A stretch of DNA of 44,596 nucleotides. Source: Vibrio sp. UBA2441. Its GTDB lineage: Bacteria > Pseudomonadota > Gammaproteobacteria > Enterobacterales > Vibrionaceae. A program made the translations under genes and the position numbers. The DNA is taken from the NCBI GenBank assembly GCA_002342685.1, contig DDQN01000061.1, positions 33,242-77,837 on the forward strand, given 5' to 3'. The notes under the pieces are model-generated. The model did no database searches. It was given only the letters and a program-made list of their open reading frames with translations, and was not told the DNA's origin. Of this stretch, positions 26,708 to 34,961 are shown piece by piece; position 1 is the stretch's first letter; each line of letters begins with the position of its first letter.

Positions 26708-27995
26708 TCAATCTAGCGGGTAATACAAATGCAAACTGGCTGCCTACGCCAACATCACTACTTATCTCTAATATAGAATCATGATGATTTAATGCATGCT
26801 TTACTATCGCTAGGCCTAATCCGCTACCACCCGTTTCTCGTGATCTCGCCTTATCAACTCGATAAAAGCGTTCTGTAAGACGATGAATATGCTGCGGCTC
26901 TATTCCATCACCGCTATCTTCTACATCTAAGTGCGCTCCCCGTATGCTTTCATACCATCTGACATGAACTTTTGCGTTTTCCGGTGTATATTTTACCGCA
27001 TTATAGACAAGGTTCGATATGGCGCTTCTCAGTTGGTCTTCATCACCAAGAACTCGAAGCCCTTCATCAACATCAAAGTAAAGCTGGTGGTTATTATCAC
27101 CACTAAGTGCCTTAGCTTCCTTCTCTAAGACCTCGAGCATAGCTGGAACATTCACTACTTCATCTAACTCATGCATTGGAGCCGCTTCAATTTTGGACAA
27201 TGTGAGCAGCTGATTGACCAGTGCATTCATACGGTTTAACTGCTCTGTCATTACACCATGCGCTTTAGGCCACATTGGGCCCTGCAACATTTCGGGTTCT
27301 TCGGTCATCTCCAGATAACCTTGCAAAACGGTCATGGGGGTACGCAGTTCATGAGAAACATTAGCAAAAAAGTTTCGACGCATTCCTTCCAATTGTTTTA
27401 ACTGAGTAACGTCACGCACAACCATTAGGTGTTCACCTTCGGTATAAGGCACGATCCGAAGCTCCAGCATCCGTTCTACGTTTAGAGGAGATCGCATCTC
27501 TAACGGCTCGGAAAAATCATCTTTCCCCAGATACTTTATAAAATCAGGGGTTCGAATAAGGTTAGATATTGGCTGTCCAGAGTCATCAGGCCAACGAAAA
27601 CCAAGTAGGTGTTGAGCTAATTTATTACACCAGACGATATTTCCTTCACTGCGAAATACTACTACTGCATCAGGTAATGACTCTGCGCCATTCCTAAACC
27701 GACGAATTAAATTGGTTAACTCTTTGCGTTTTCTTCTTTGACGCTGACCCAGGCGGTAAATTCCATTAAATAGACCTTCCCAGTGCCCAGTCCCAGAAGG
27801 AGGTGTCAGTCTTTTTTCATCCCAAAGCCAGGATGATAATCGTATCTGGTTATGAAAGTGCCATAGAAGCTGAATCGCCGTGGCTGCAAGAAGCAACCAC
27901 GGCATATATCCGAATAACCAGCCTATCATCACCCAAGGGGTGTAAAAAAAAACCAGTGACCAAACCAGCTTTTTCCAGGTTAACCTTTCAATCAT
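26697..27995 (-). CDS. phoR: phosphate-regulon sensor kinase PhoR
   Basis: Histidine kinase that phosphorylates PhoB under phosphate starvation. The 432 residues have two close membrane segments near 10-45, a charged linker, a PAS domain (about 100-200, ESLPDAVVVFRSEGNIVWCNKLAQHLLG), the H-box FFANVSHELRTPMTVLQGYLEMT with the phosphorylated histidine near 213, an N-box (SAISNLVYNAVKYTPENAKV) and the G-boxes DSGDGIEPQHIHRLTERFYRVD and TGGSGLGLAIV. No large periplasmic domain is present, as expected for a kinase that reads the Pst transporter through PhoU. It follows phoB by 21 bp and overlaps pstS. Confidence 0.97.
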   Translation of the reverse strand: MIERLTWKKLVWSLVFFYTPWVMIGWLFGYMPWLLLAATAIQLLWHFHNQIRLSSWLWDEKRLTPPSGTGHWEGLFNGIYRLGQRQRRKRKELTNLIRRFRNGAESLPDAVVVFRSEGNIVWCNKLAQHLLGFRWPDDSGQPISNLIRTPDFIKYLGKDDFSEPLEMRSPLNVERMLELRIVPYTEGEHLMVVRDVTQLKQLEGMRRNFFANVSHELRTPMTVLQGYLEMTEEPEMLQGPMWPKAHGVMTEQLNRMNALVNQLLTLSKIEAAPMHELDEVVNVPAMLEVLEKEAKALSGDNNHQLYFDVDEGLRVLGDEDQLRSAISNLVYNAVKYTPENAKVHVRWYESIRGAHLDVEDSGDGIEPQHIHRLTERFYRVDKARSRETGGSGLGLAIVKHALNHHDSILEISSDVGVGSQFAFVLPARLIVR

Positions 27996-28016
27996 TCACC
28001 TCTCCGATAGGCGCTA

Positions 28017-28706
28017 TTAAGCTTTAGTAGAAAAACGGTAACCTGCGCCGCGCACAGTCTGAATTAGCTTATCATGCCCTGCACCTTCAAGTGCTTTACG
28101 TAGTCGGCGAATATGAACATCAACGGTACGATCTTCAACATACACATTGGTTCCCCAAACGTTATTAAGCAATTGTTCTCGACTATAAACTCGTTCTTGA
28201 TGGGTCATAAAGAAGTGCAGCATCTTAAATTCTGTTGGCCCCATGTCTAAAGGCGCATCATTTGCTGTCACACGGTGGGAAACAGGATCAAGCTTCAACC
28301 CTTGTACGTCAATAACGTCTTCTAACGCCGTCGGTGTTACCCGGCGAATGACGGCTTTTAATCTTGCCACCAGCTCTTTTGGTGAGAACGGTTTGGTAAT
28401 ATAGTCATCGGCACCTACTTCTAAACCGCGAACCTTGTCTTCTTCTTCACCTCTTGCGGTGAGCATAACAACAGGAATATTGCGGGTTAATTCTTCACGC
28501 TTTAGGTGCTTAATTAGGTTGATACCTGAACCTCCGGGCAGCATCCAATCCAGCAAAATAAGATCCGGGAAAGGTTCACACAGTTTATTCAACGCCGTGT
28601 CATAATCTTCCGCTTCTACAACCTGATATCCTTTTTGTTCAAGTACGAAGCACAACATTTCACGAATTGGGGCTTCATCCTCAACGACCAGAATCTTTCT
28701 TGACAT
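28017..28706 (-). CDS. phoB: phosphate-regulon response regulator PhoB
   Basis: Transcription activator of the Pho regulon. The 229 residues comprise a receiver domain (1-120) and an OmpR-type winged-helix domain. The receiver has the acidic pocket (VVEDEAPIREM), the phosphorylated aspartate in LILLDWMLPG, and the switch residues VMLTARGEEEDKVRGLEVGADDYITKPFSPKELVAR. The winged helix has MGPTEFKMLHFFMTHQERVYSREQLLNNVWG and VDVHIRRLRKALE. Length equals E. coli PhoB. It is the first gene of phoB-phoR-pstS and has a Pho box in its own promoter, so it should be autoactivated. Confidence 0.98.
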   Translation of the reverse strand: MSRKILVVEDEAPIREMLCFVLEQKGYQVVEAEDYDTALNKLCEPFPDLILLDWMLPGGSGINLIKHLKREELTRNIPVVMLTARGEEEDKVRGLEVGADDYITKPFSPKELVARLKAVIRRVTPTALEDVIDVQGLKLDPVSHRVTANDAPLDMGPTEFKMLHFFMTHQERVYSREQLLNNVWGTNVYVEDRTVDVHIRRLRKALEGAGHDKLIQTVRGAGYRFSTKA

Positions 28707-28742
28707 AATTGAATAACCTTTAAGTTTTTATCAACGCTATGC

Positions 28743-28776
28743 ATTATCTTCACTAAGTATGACACTTTTGTGACCT
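28743..28776 (-). promoter_or_regulatory. Pho box and -10 element of phoB
   Basis: On the minus strand the half-sites GGTCACA and TGTCATA (ending at 28758) are spaced by 4 nt. A 9-nt gap and GATAAT (28748-28743) follow. The arrangement and spacing match the pstC promoter and indicate autoregulation by PhoB. Confidence 0.7.
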
Positions 28777-28941
28777 TTGCAAACTATTTTTCATATAACT
28801 GTCGTATGAAATTCACCGATAAAACCTTGACTTAGCCATTTCAAACTTTCGACGCAAGGCGGTAATTTTCTTAACATTCACTACCTAAAATTGTTGGAGC
28901 TGGTATGATTATCAGCCTTCATTTCAGAGTAGAGAAAAACG

Positions 28942-29856
28942 ATGTGGTTTAAAAATTGTCTGGTTTATCGCTTTAACCGCGAAATCGATTTTGACGCAGA
29001 GCAACTGGAAAAACAGCTGGAAGAATTCCGCTTCAAACCTTGTGGCAGTCAAGACAAAAGTAAGTTTGGCTGGACAAATGCCATGGGTAAATTTGGTGAT
29101 ATGCTAACGCACGCCAGTGAAGGCCGTATTCTTATCTGCGCCAAGAAAGAAGAGAAAATCCTACCCGCTTCTGTCATTAAAGACACCATGGCAGAAAAGG
29201 TAGAAACAATGGAGCTGGAAGAAGGCCGACCATTGAAAAAGAAAGAAAAAGATAACATTAAAGATGATATCGTTATTGATCTGCTTCCCCGTGCATTTAG
29301 CCGAAGTCAATTTACCAACGTATTAATCCTACCATCAGAAGGCTTAATCGTTGTCGATGCTGGCAGCTATAAAAAAGCAGAAGATGTTCTGGCACTACTG
29401 CGAAAAAGTATGGGTAGCTTACCCGTCGTACCCGCCATTCCTGAAGCCCCAATTGAAAACACACTTACAGAGTGGGTGAAAACTGGTGAAACGCCTCAAG
29501 GTATCACTATTCTTCATGAAGCTGAACTGCAATCACTTCAGGAAGAAGGTGGTGTGATCCGTTGTAAAAAACTTGAGCTCAGCTCTGAAGATATTCTTAA
29601 TCATATCCAAACTAACAAAATTGTCACCAAGCTTGCTTTAAATTGGCAGGATCGAATTGATTTTGTATTGGCCGAAGATGCGAGCATCAAACGATTAAAG
29701 TTCAGTGACGATCTAAAAGATCAGAATGAAGATATTCCAAGAGAAGACCGGGCAGCTCGATTCGACGCTGACTTTTCTTTAATGAGCTCTGAACTAAGTA
29801 CTTTCCTGCCTAGTTTATTTGGCCTTCTTGGCGGACTACCAGAACAAAAAGCTTAA
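28942..29856 (+). CDS. rdgC: recombination-associated protein RdgC
   Basis: Ring-forming, sequence-independent DNA-binding protein associated with the nucleoid; in E. coli it competes with RecA and becomes essential in some replication-restart mutants. The 304 residues match E. coli RdgC (303) from the N-terminal MWFKNCLVYRFNRE through WTNAMGKFGDMLTHASEGRILICAKKEEKILPASVIKD to IDLLPRAFSRSQFTNVLILP near residues 113-132. It is divergent from phoB and monocistronic, with a terminator and a heptamer tract behind it. Confidence 0.96.
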   Translation: MWFKNCLVYRFNREIDFDAEQLEKQLEEFRFKPCGSQDKSKFGWTNAMGKFGDMLTHASEGRILICAKKEEKILPASVIKDTMAEKVETMELEEGRPLKKKEKDNIKDDIVIDLLPRAFSRSQFTNVLILPSEGLIVVDAGSYKKAEDVLALLRKSMGSLPVVPAIPEAPIENTLTEWVKTGETPQGITILHEAELQSLQEEGGVIRCKKLELSSEDILNHIQTNKIVTKLALNWQDRIDFVLAEDASIKRLKFSDDLKDQNEDIPREDRAARFDADFSLMSSELSTFLPSLFGLLGGLPEQKA

Positions 29857-29881
29857 CGCTTTTATAATTACGTATTAATAG

Positions 29882-29916
29882 AGTTCGAATTCGCCCAGCG
29901 CAAGTTCGAACTTTTT
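29882..29916 (+). terminator. terminator after rdgC
   Basis: AGTTCGAA and TTCGAACT form an 8-bp stem around a loop of about 15 nt, followed by five T, starting 25 bp past the rdgC stop codon. Confidence 0.7.
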
Positions 29917-30000
29917 CCCCATAACCCATCACCTATCCCCCACAACCTATTCTCCGTTTCCAACCACCCTTTACCCTTCCCCTATAGCCTATCCACTACA
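29917..30000. repeat. degenerate heptamer repeat tract (12 units)
   Basis: Eighty-four bases that divide exactly into twelve 7-mers, C-rich on the plus strand (CCCCATA, ACCCATC, ACCTATC, CCCCACA, ACCTATT ... GCCTATC, CACTACA). On the minus strand the units read as GGYTATG variants (GGTTATG, GGTGATG, GGTTGTG, GGCTATA), the same family as the perfect copies at 1-22. It lies between the rdgC terminator and trhP. Confidence 0.75.
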
Positions 30001-30082
30001 ATTAAAGTAGAATCCGCACTCCCATAATTGTGCTATTAGGTAGCATGATCCTGACTTGTAATCAGACTAGAGAAATAAAGCA

Positions 30083-31447
30083 ATGTTTAAACCAGAATTA
30101 CTGTCTCCAGCGGGCAGCCTTAAGAATATGCGTTACGCATTTGCTTATGGTGCCGACGCTGTATACGCAGGGCAACCGCGTTATAGCCTTCGTGTCCGTA
30201 ACAACGAATTCAATCACGACAACTTAAAAATCGGTATTGATGAAGCTCATGCTCAAGGTAAAAAGCTGTATGTGGTTTGTAATATCCAACCACATAACTC
30301 AAAGCTAAAAACGTTTATTCGTGATTTGAAGCCTATTGTTGATATGGCTCCTGACGCTCTAATTATGTCTGACCCTGGTTTAATCATGATGGTTCGTGAA
30401 GCTTTTCCTGATATGGCTATTCATCTATCAGTTCAAGCCAATGCTGTTAACTGGGCAACGGTAAAATTCTGGGAAACTCAAGGCGTTGAGCGTGTCATCC
30501 TTTCTCGCGAACTCTCTTTGGAAGAGATCGAGGAGATCCGTGAACACTGCCCTAAGACCGAGCTGGAAATTTTTGTACATGGTGCATTATGCATGGCTTA
30601 TTCCGGTCGTTGCCTGCTTTCGGGCTATATTAACAAACGCGACCCTAATCAGGGAACCTGCACCAACGCTTGTCGCTGGGAATATAAAGTAGAAAAAGCA
30701 CAAGAAAGTGATTCTGGCCAAATTGTCGAGATTCAAGAAGCGACAGAGCGTCCGGACAATACTCTTGGTCTAGGCAAACCAATCGACGACATTGTTCTAC
30801 TTTCTGAAAGCCATCGTCCAGAAGAGAAAATGGCCGCCTTTGAAGATGAACATGGTACCTACATCATGAACTCTAAAGACCTTCGTGCTGTGCAGCATGT
30901 GGAGCGCCTAACGAAAATGGGCGTTCACTCTCTGAAAATTGAAGGGCGTACCAAGTCCTATTACTATTGTGCACGTACAGCTCAGGTTTACCGTAAAGCC
31001 ATTGATGATGCAGTCGCTGGTAAACCATTTGACGAGAACTTATTGGGTACACTTGAAAGCCTTGCTCACCGTGGATATACCGAAGGATTTTTGCGCCGTC
31101 ATACTCATGATTCCTATCAAAACTATGACTATGGTTACTCCGTATCAGACACTCAACAATTTGTAGGGGAGTTTACGGGAAAACGTCGCGGCGAACTTGC
31201 CGAAGTTGAAGTGAAAAACAAGTTTCTCGTTGGTGATCAGTTAGAGGTAATGACGCCTCAGGGAAATGTTCTCTTTACATTAGAAAACATGGAAAACCGT
31301 AAGTCAGAAAAAATTGAAGACGCAAAAGGCAATGGTCACTTTGTCTTTATACCGGCCCCGGAAGAAATGAACCTAGATTATGCGTTATTAATGCGAAACT
31401 TTAATTCTGGTGAAGATACACGTAACCCAGTAAAGAGAAACGGTTAG
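30083..31447 (+). CDS. trhP: tRNA hydroxylation protein TrhP (YegQ, U32 peptidase family)
   Basis: Needed for prephenate-dependent hydroxylation of uridine-34 (ho5U) in tRNA, the first step to cmo5U. It belongs to the U32 'peptidase' family but is not known to act as a protease. The 454 residues match E. coli YegQ/TrhP (453): KPELLSPAGSLKNMRYAFAYGADAVYAG at the N-terminus, LSVQANAVNWATVKFW near 116-131, and the cysteine-rich core HGALCMAYSGRCLLSGYINKR with CTNACRWEY near 170-205. These cysteines are thought to hold an iron-sulfur cluster. A strong terminator follows, and a ferredoxin gene lies 550 bp downstream. Confidence 0.94.
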   Translation: MFKPELLSPAGSLKNMRYAFAYGADAVYAGQPRYSLRVRNNEFNHDNLKIGIDEAHAQGKKLYVVCNIQPHNSKLKTFIRDLKPIVDMAPDALIMSDPGLIMMVREAFPDMAIHLSVQANAVNWATVKFWETQGVERVILSRELSLEEIEEIREHCPKTELEIFVHGALCMAYSGRCLLSGYINKRDPNQGTCTNACRWEYKVEKAQESDSGQIVEIQEATERPDNTLGLGKPIDDIVLLSESHRPEEKMAAFEDEHGTYIMNSKDLRAVQHVERLTKMGVHSLKIEGRTKSYYYCARTAQVYRKAIDDAVAGKPFDENLLGTLESLAHRGYTEGFLRRHTHDSYQNYDYGYSVSDTQQFVGEFTGKRRGELAEVEVKNKFLVGDQLEVMTPQGNVLFTLENMENRKSEKIEDAKGNGHFVFIPAPEEMNLDYALLMRNFNSGEDTRNPVKRNG

Positions 31448-31460
31448 ATATTTTATCAAT

Positions 31461-31490
31461 AAAAAAGGCTTACTTAGGTAAGCCTTTTTT
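31461..31490 (+). terminator. intrinsic terminator after trhP
   Basis: Perfect 13-bp stem AAAAAAGGCTTAC, loop TTAG, GTAAGCCTTTTTT, starting 13 bp beyond the stop codon. It is symmetrical and can act on either strand. Confidence 0.93.
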
Positions 31491-31649
31491 ATACATCAAG
31501 CAATAATAGTGTATAGGAAATAAACACTCAGCTATTGAAATATCGGTATTAATTATGCATATTATGAATAGTGTCAATAAAAAAGCAGGCTCTTCCCTGA
31601 AAAAGGACAAATAAACAAGGATTATCAATAGCTTGCCATGCGGTGCATT

Positions 31650-31883
31650 ATGAGAAATATTTATAAAATAGAAACTTACTGTGATACAAGCGTTAAACGC
31701 ATAGAAGAAAAGATTGTTAACTCTGGTGGCCAGTGCGTGGTTAGAGGGTGGGCGCTCATAACCAATCATATCTTTGACGCTCATCAAGCCAGTCAGGTAC
31801 TCCACCTGATATCTCGTATCACTGATGAAGTGAGCCACGATGATTTAAAATCTTGGTCAGACTCGGTTCTTATTGCAGCTTAA
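31650..31883 (+). CDS. small uncharacterised protein (77 residues)
   Basis: Not recognised. From the ATG at 31650 the product has 77 residues, with balanced composition and alternating helix/strand character (RIEEKIVNSGGQCVVRGWALITNHIFDAHQASQVL). An earlier ATG at 31638 adds four residues. Neither start has a good ribosome-binding site, which lowers confidence. A 122-residue frame on the opposite strand covers the same bases but reads like a shadow (low-complexity hydrophobic, no start signal). It lies between trhP and the ferredoxin gene. Confidence 0.4.
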   Translation: MRNIYKIETYCDTSVKRIEEKIVNSGGQCVVRGWALITNHIFDAHQASQVLHLISRITDEVSHDDLKSWSDSVLIAA

Positions 31884-31995
31884 GCGCTTTGTGATAAACT
31901 TCGCGCCTCTTTACGCTGGTCTATATGACCATCTCAACGCCCTTCACTATGGTACATAACAAACCCATGGTGTTATTGTCATTCAGGTAATTTAA

Positions 31996-32250
31996 ATGGC
32001 CCTACTTATTCAAGACAACTGTATCAATTGCGACATGTGTGAACCCGAATGTCCCAACAGTGCCATTTCTATGGGAGAGGAGATCTATGAAATAGACCCA
32101 GACCTCTGCACAGAATGCAAAGGGCATTATGATAAACCAACCTGCCAATCCGTATGCCCGATAACTAAGTGCATTATTACCGATCCTAAACATATTGAAT
32201 CGGATGATGAGCTATTAGAAAAGTTTGTTATTATTCAAGGTCTAGCATAA
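31996..32250 (+). CDS. yfhL: YfhL-type 2[4Fe-4S] ferredoxin
   Basis: Small cytoplasmic electron carrier. The 84 residues contain two cluster motifs: CINCDMCEPECPN near residues 9-21 and a second one with the longer loop typical of the Alvin family, CTECKGHYDKPTCQSVCP near 37-54. The C-terminal tail of about 25 residues is acidic. The ATG has a modest AGGT ribosome-binding site. The electron partner is unknown. The nearby trhP, a probable Fe-S protein, is a candidate user but this is only positional. No terminator is visible directly behind it. Confidence 0.93.
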   Translation: MALLIQDNCINCDMCEPECPNSAISMGEEIYEIDPDLCTECKGHYDKPTCQSVCPITKCIITDPKHIESDDELLEKFVIIQGLA

Positions 32251-32372
32251 TTTTATACACATCACATTTTGTGATAAAAAATGACCGACTTAAACCGCTT
32301 GTCTGTTCTCCAATAACCAAGTCTGCAGACTTACATGACAATAACATTGAACGCGAGCGTATTGACGCACAC

Positions 32373-32723
32373 TTAAAGTTCGATGAGATTATTTCTGACT
32401 AGCCCTCTACGAACATTTTTACATAACTTGGCAAATCGACGGATCTCTTCAAAATTGGGTACTGCTCCATTGGCTATGGCACTTTCCCAATACGTAAGAT
32501 CGGTATCTACCAGCTCTAACAGCTTTTTAGGGCAACCTATACATGTAGTATTGGGACCGCAGATAAAAGTGTCCGATTCATACAGAGGCAGTTCATGCTT
32601 GACCTGTTCGATCAATAATAACATAGCCGTTTTGCAATCAGGTTTTTTACCTACTTGTGTCATATGGTTAATTGCCCGTTCAATGATGAGGTTTGTCAGT
32701 ATACTGAGAAGAGACGTCCACAC
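32373..32723 (-). CDS. uncharacterised cysteine-containing protein
   Basis: Not recognised. A 116-residue frame from a GTG at 32721-32723, which has GGTGG a few bases upstream; an internal ATG at 32663 would give 96 residues. The product is helical, with an N-terminal segment LLLIEQVKHELPLYES and a central cluster CGPNTTCIGCPKKLLELVD (C-x5-C-x2-C) that looks metal- or redox-binding. The tail is basic (KLCKNVRRGLVRNN). It has no close partner: yfhL is on the other strand 120 bp away. The candidate sRNA at 32913-32990 lies upstream in the opposite direction. Confidence 0.65.
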   Translation of the reverse strand: MWTSLLSILTNLIIERAINHMTQVGKKPDCKTAMLLLIEQVKHELPLYESDTFICGPNTTCIGCPKKLLELVDTDLTYWESAIANGAVPNFEEIRRFAKLCKNVRRGLVRNNLIEL

Positions 32724-32877
32724 TCAACCACCAAACTATAATTATATTTTCTAATGGATGTAGGTTGAAACCTACCATCGCTCAGGCATTTCACTTAATC
32801 TCCGGGGATACGAAGGAGTAGATTATAAGTTTTGTAAGCTTAGGGTAAATATCTGGAGGCTGAGAATTGTTCGCATC

Positions 32878-32906
32878 TTGCTATTATCTCAACCTTAAAC
32901 TACTAT
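32878..32906 (+). promoter_or_regulatory. sigma-70 promoter of the candidate sRNA
   Basis: TTGCTA (32878-32883), a 17-bp spacer and TACTAT (32901-32906). No protein-coding start follows. The transcript would begin near 32913 and meet a strong terminator about 75 bases on. Confidence 0.5.
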
Positions 32907-32912
32907 TTTAGA

Positions 32913-32990
32913 TAATGCTAATTTATCTATTTGCAGGATTCACGGTTCAATTGTCATTCTTATGCCATTTCCCCAAATGGCTTTTTTTTG
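32913..32990 (+). ncRNA. candidate small RNA with an orphan terminator
   Basis: The 362-bp gap 32724-33085 has no convincing gene. On its plus strand a perfect hairpin (GCCATTT, CCCC, AAATGGC, 32964-32981) is followed by eight T, a textbook Rho-independent terminator with nothing coding in front of it. A sigma-70 promoter sits about 60 bp upstream. Together they predict an RNA of about 78 nt with an unpaired A/U-rich 5' half, the shape of an Hfq-dependent sRNA. I do not recognise it as a known Vibrio sRNA. The opposite strand lacks a T-run, so the direction is plus. Confidence 0.5.
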
Positions 32991-33085
32991 CATGGGCTTT
33001 TTTGCGTGATAGTCGGGAATTTCTTCCCACCTATTATCTAAGGAGTTCAGTTAACTGTCACCCAATAAATACTGAGTTAAATAGG

Positions 33086-34606
33086 TTAATTATTTGAAGA
33101 TATTGATTCTACTTTATACCCATTTCTACCATCTCTTTTAGCCAGATAAAGAGATTTGTCCGCGTAGTTAATCAGACGTCTATAATCCAATTCTGTAGGG
33201 TTGAGCATATCCACTCCACCCACACTGACTGTCACTTTGTCACTGATTGGAGAGTAGTTGTTTTCAATCGCCAGACCTTCGATGCGTTTTACTAACTTCT
33301 CTGCTTCATTGGCAATATTTATTTGCTCTCTCGTAACCAAAACAATGCAAAACTCTTCTCCCCCATACCTGGAAACAAGCGCTGATCCTGGAAATTGTAT
33401 TCGCTTCAACTCTGCCGAAACCTTTTTCAGCACATGATCACCATGTGTATGGCCATAGTTATCATTGATTAACTTAAAATGATCGATATCCATCAACAAC
33501 ACTGATATATATTTTGAAGTATCGTCGTTTAACCTTTGCAACAAGAAATTTTCAAATTTTCTTCTATTAGCTAATTTAGTCAACGGATCTTGATTTGATT
33601 CCTTCTGATAGATGCTTCTCTTCTTCTCAATTTCCCCTATAACCTGATTAATATTTCTAACAAATATTTTCATTTCTCGTGTTGAAAACGTTGATTCTTC
33701 TGGCAGTCGTCTCCCCTCTTCAAATCTAAAAAACAGTGCATTAGCCCTATCTATAGGTTTTGTAAAAAGAGAAACAACAAAATAGTTAATGTAACAAAGA
33801 ATCAAACCGAACAAACAGAGCGCTATTATTTCATTCATTGAGACAAAGTTCGGTAAAAGCACTGAATGTTTAACCTCAATAATAAAGATGTTATCGTTTA
33901 TTTTGTCTGGATACTCAACATAGGATACACCTTCCCTATCTGGCGGGTATGAGTCAATGCTAGCCATGTGAGTAGACAGTTTAAGCCCCGTGATGATTTC
34001 AATGTCTCGAAAAAACGCATCCGTCAGCTTTCTGACAAACAAGATATACCCCTTGGAACAATCTTTTCCTAAGCTATTGCATACTTTTGACTTTGAATAT
34101 ATATAAGGTTCATTGTCTATCGTAATAACTTTTTCGACCGTCAGTATTTCGTCACTTGGAAGAGCCTTTGTAGTTACCATTATCTTGGGGAAAATATCTA
34201 CAAATGGCTCAATCGGAATCCGTTTCTCTAACAGCAGATCGTATCTCTGTCCCCAAACCATATGATGATTTTCATCGAAAACGAAAATCCCATCCATCTT
34301 TAAAGCTTTAAACGTGTGATCATTAAGATCCTCTTCCAAAAATTGTTGATTCGGTGATGCAATAAACTGAGCCATACCTGACCACGCGGCATAATCTTCA
34401 ATGACTCTTTTCACCTCAGCTTTAGAGTACTCAATGGCTACCTGAACTCGTTTCACTTCATTTGACTGGATCATTTGAACTTGATTACGTGACTCTTCAA
34501 ATGTGGTGAAGTATTTAATAGTCAAATATGAACCAGCAAAACAAGCCATTACCAGAGAGGAAATGAAAAAGGAAAGATATTTAAAGCTCAATTCAGAAAG
34601 GCGCAT
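33086..34606 (-). CDS. membrane diguanylate cyclase with CHASE4-like sensor domain
   Basis: Makes cyclic di-GMP. The 506 residues have a membrane segment near 10-32, a periplasmic sensor region (about 40-245) with a CHASE4-like VIEDYAAWSGMAQFI stretch and two cysteines, a second membrane segment near 253-278, a linker helix, and a GGDEF domain (about 335-500). The active-site signature is intact as RYGGEEF, with the upstream DPLTKLANRR and MDIDHFKLINDNYGH stretches. The RxxD inhibitory site before GGEEF is absent (PGSALVSRYGGEEF), so feedback inhibition is not expected. It stands alone. The ligand is unknown. Confidence 0.92.
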   Translation of the reverse strand: MRLSELSFKYLSFFISSLVMACFAGSYLTIKYFTTFEESRNQVQMIQSNEVKRVQVAIEYSKAEVKRVIEDYAAWSGMAQFIASPNQQFLEEDLNDHTFKALKMDGIFVFDENHHMVWGQRYDLLLEKRIPIEPFVDIFPKIMVTTKALPSDEILTVEKVITIDNEPYIYSKSKVCNSLGKDCSKGYILFVRKLTDAFFRDIEIITGLKLSTHMASIDSYPPDREGVSYVEYPDKINDNIFIIEVKHSVLLPNFVSMNEIIALCLFGLILCYINYFVVSLFTKPIDRANALFFRFEEGRRLPEESTFSTREMKIFVRNINQVIGEIEKKRSIYQKESNQDPLTKLANRRKFENFLLQRLNDDTSKYISVLLMDIDHFKLINDNYGHTHGDHVLKKVSAELKRIQFPGSALVSRYGGEEFCIVLVTREQINIANEAEKLVKRIEGLAIENNYSPISDKVTVSVGGVDMLNPTELDYRRLINYADKSLYLAKRDGRNGYKVESISSNN

Positions 34607-34961
34607 TTAAGTTTACGTATTGAAACACATTAGAATGTAGTCATATAGTAACAGGTCTCATAATCAGAGACATGTTGTTAAGTCTCAGAAATTATCTTAA
34701 TGACCGGTAAGTTCACTTTGATACTTAACCTTTTCATACCATAAATGCTGCCCCCTAAGAGAAAATGCTTCCTTGAAAATCACAACTAGCAAAAAAGTTC
34801 CGTCCACTATTAGGTATAACGCGCAACTATTGAGTATATTATTAATAATGAGATCCAGCTATTGAGTCTTTGGTTAATAAGTAGCCAACAAGCAATAAAT
34901 CATGCTATAAGTGAATAGTAAGTTACTCCTTTGGGTTTTCCTGGAGTACGGCAGGAGAGAT
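34607..34961. other. intergenic region before the NlpI-like gene
   Basis: A 355-bp gap between divergent genes. I see no gene in it. It holds a perfect palindrome ATTATTAATAAT near 34846 and two copies of CTATTGAGT about 33 bp apart on either side of the palindrome (near 34826 and 34859). They could be regulator sites for the downstream lipoprotein gene. No promoter could be fixed with confidence. Confidence 0.4.

Noticed and set aside
31470..31838. 122-residue frame on the minus strand
   Set aside because: It runs through the trhP terminator, has low-complexity hydrophobic composition and no ribosome-binding site.
32265..32290. A CRP site after yfhL (TGTGA ... TGAC)
   Set aside because: The second half has the wrong sequence and spacing for TGTGAN6TCACA.
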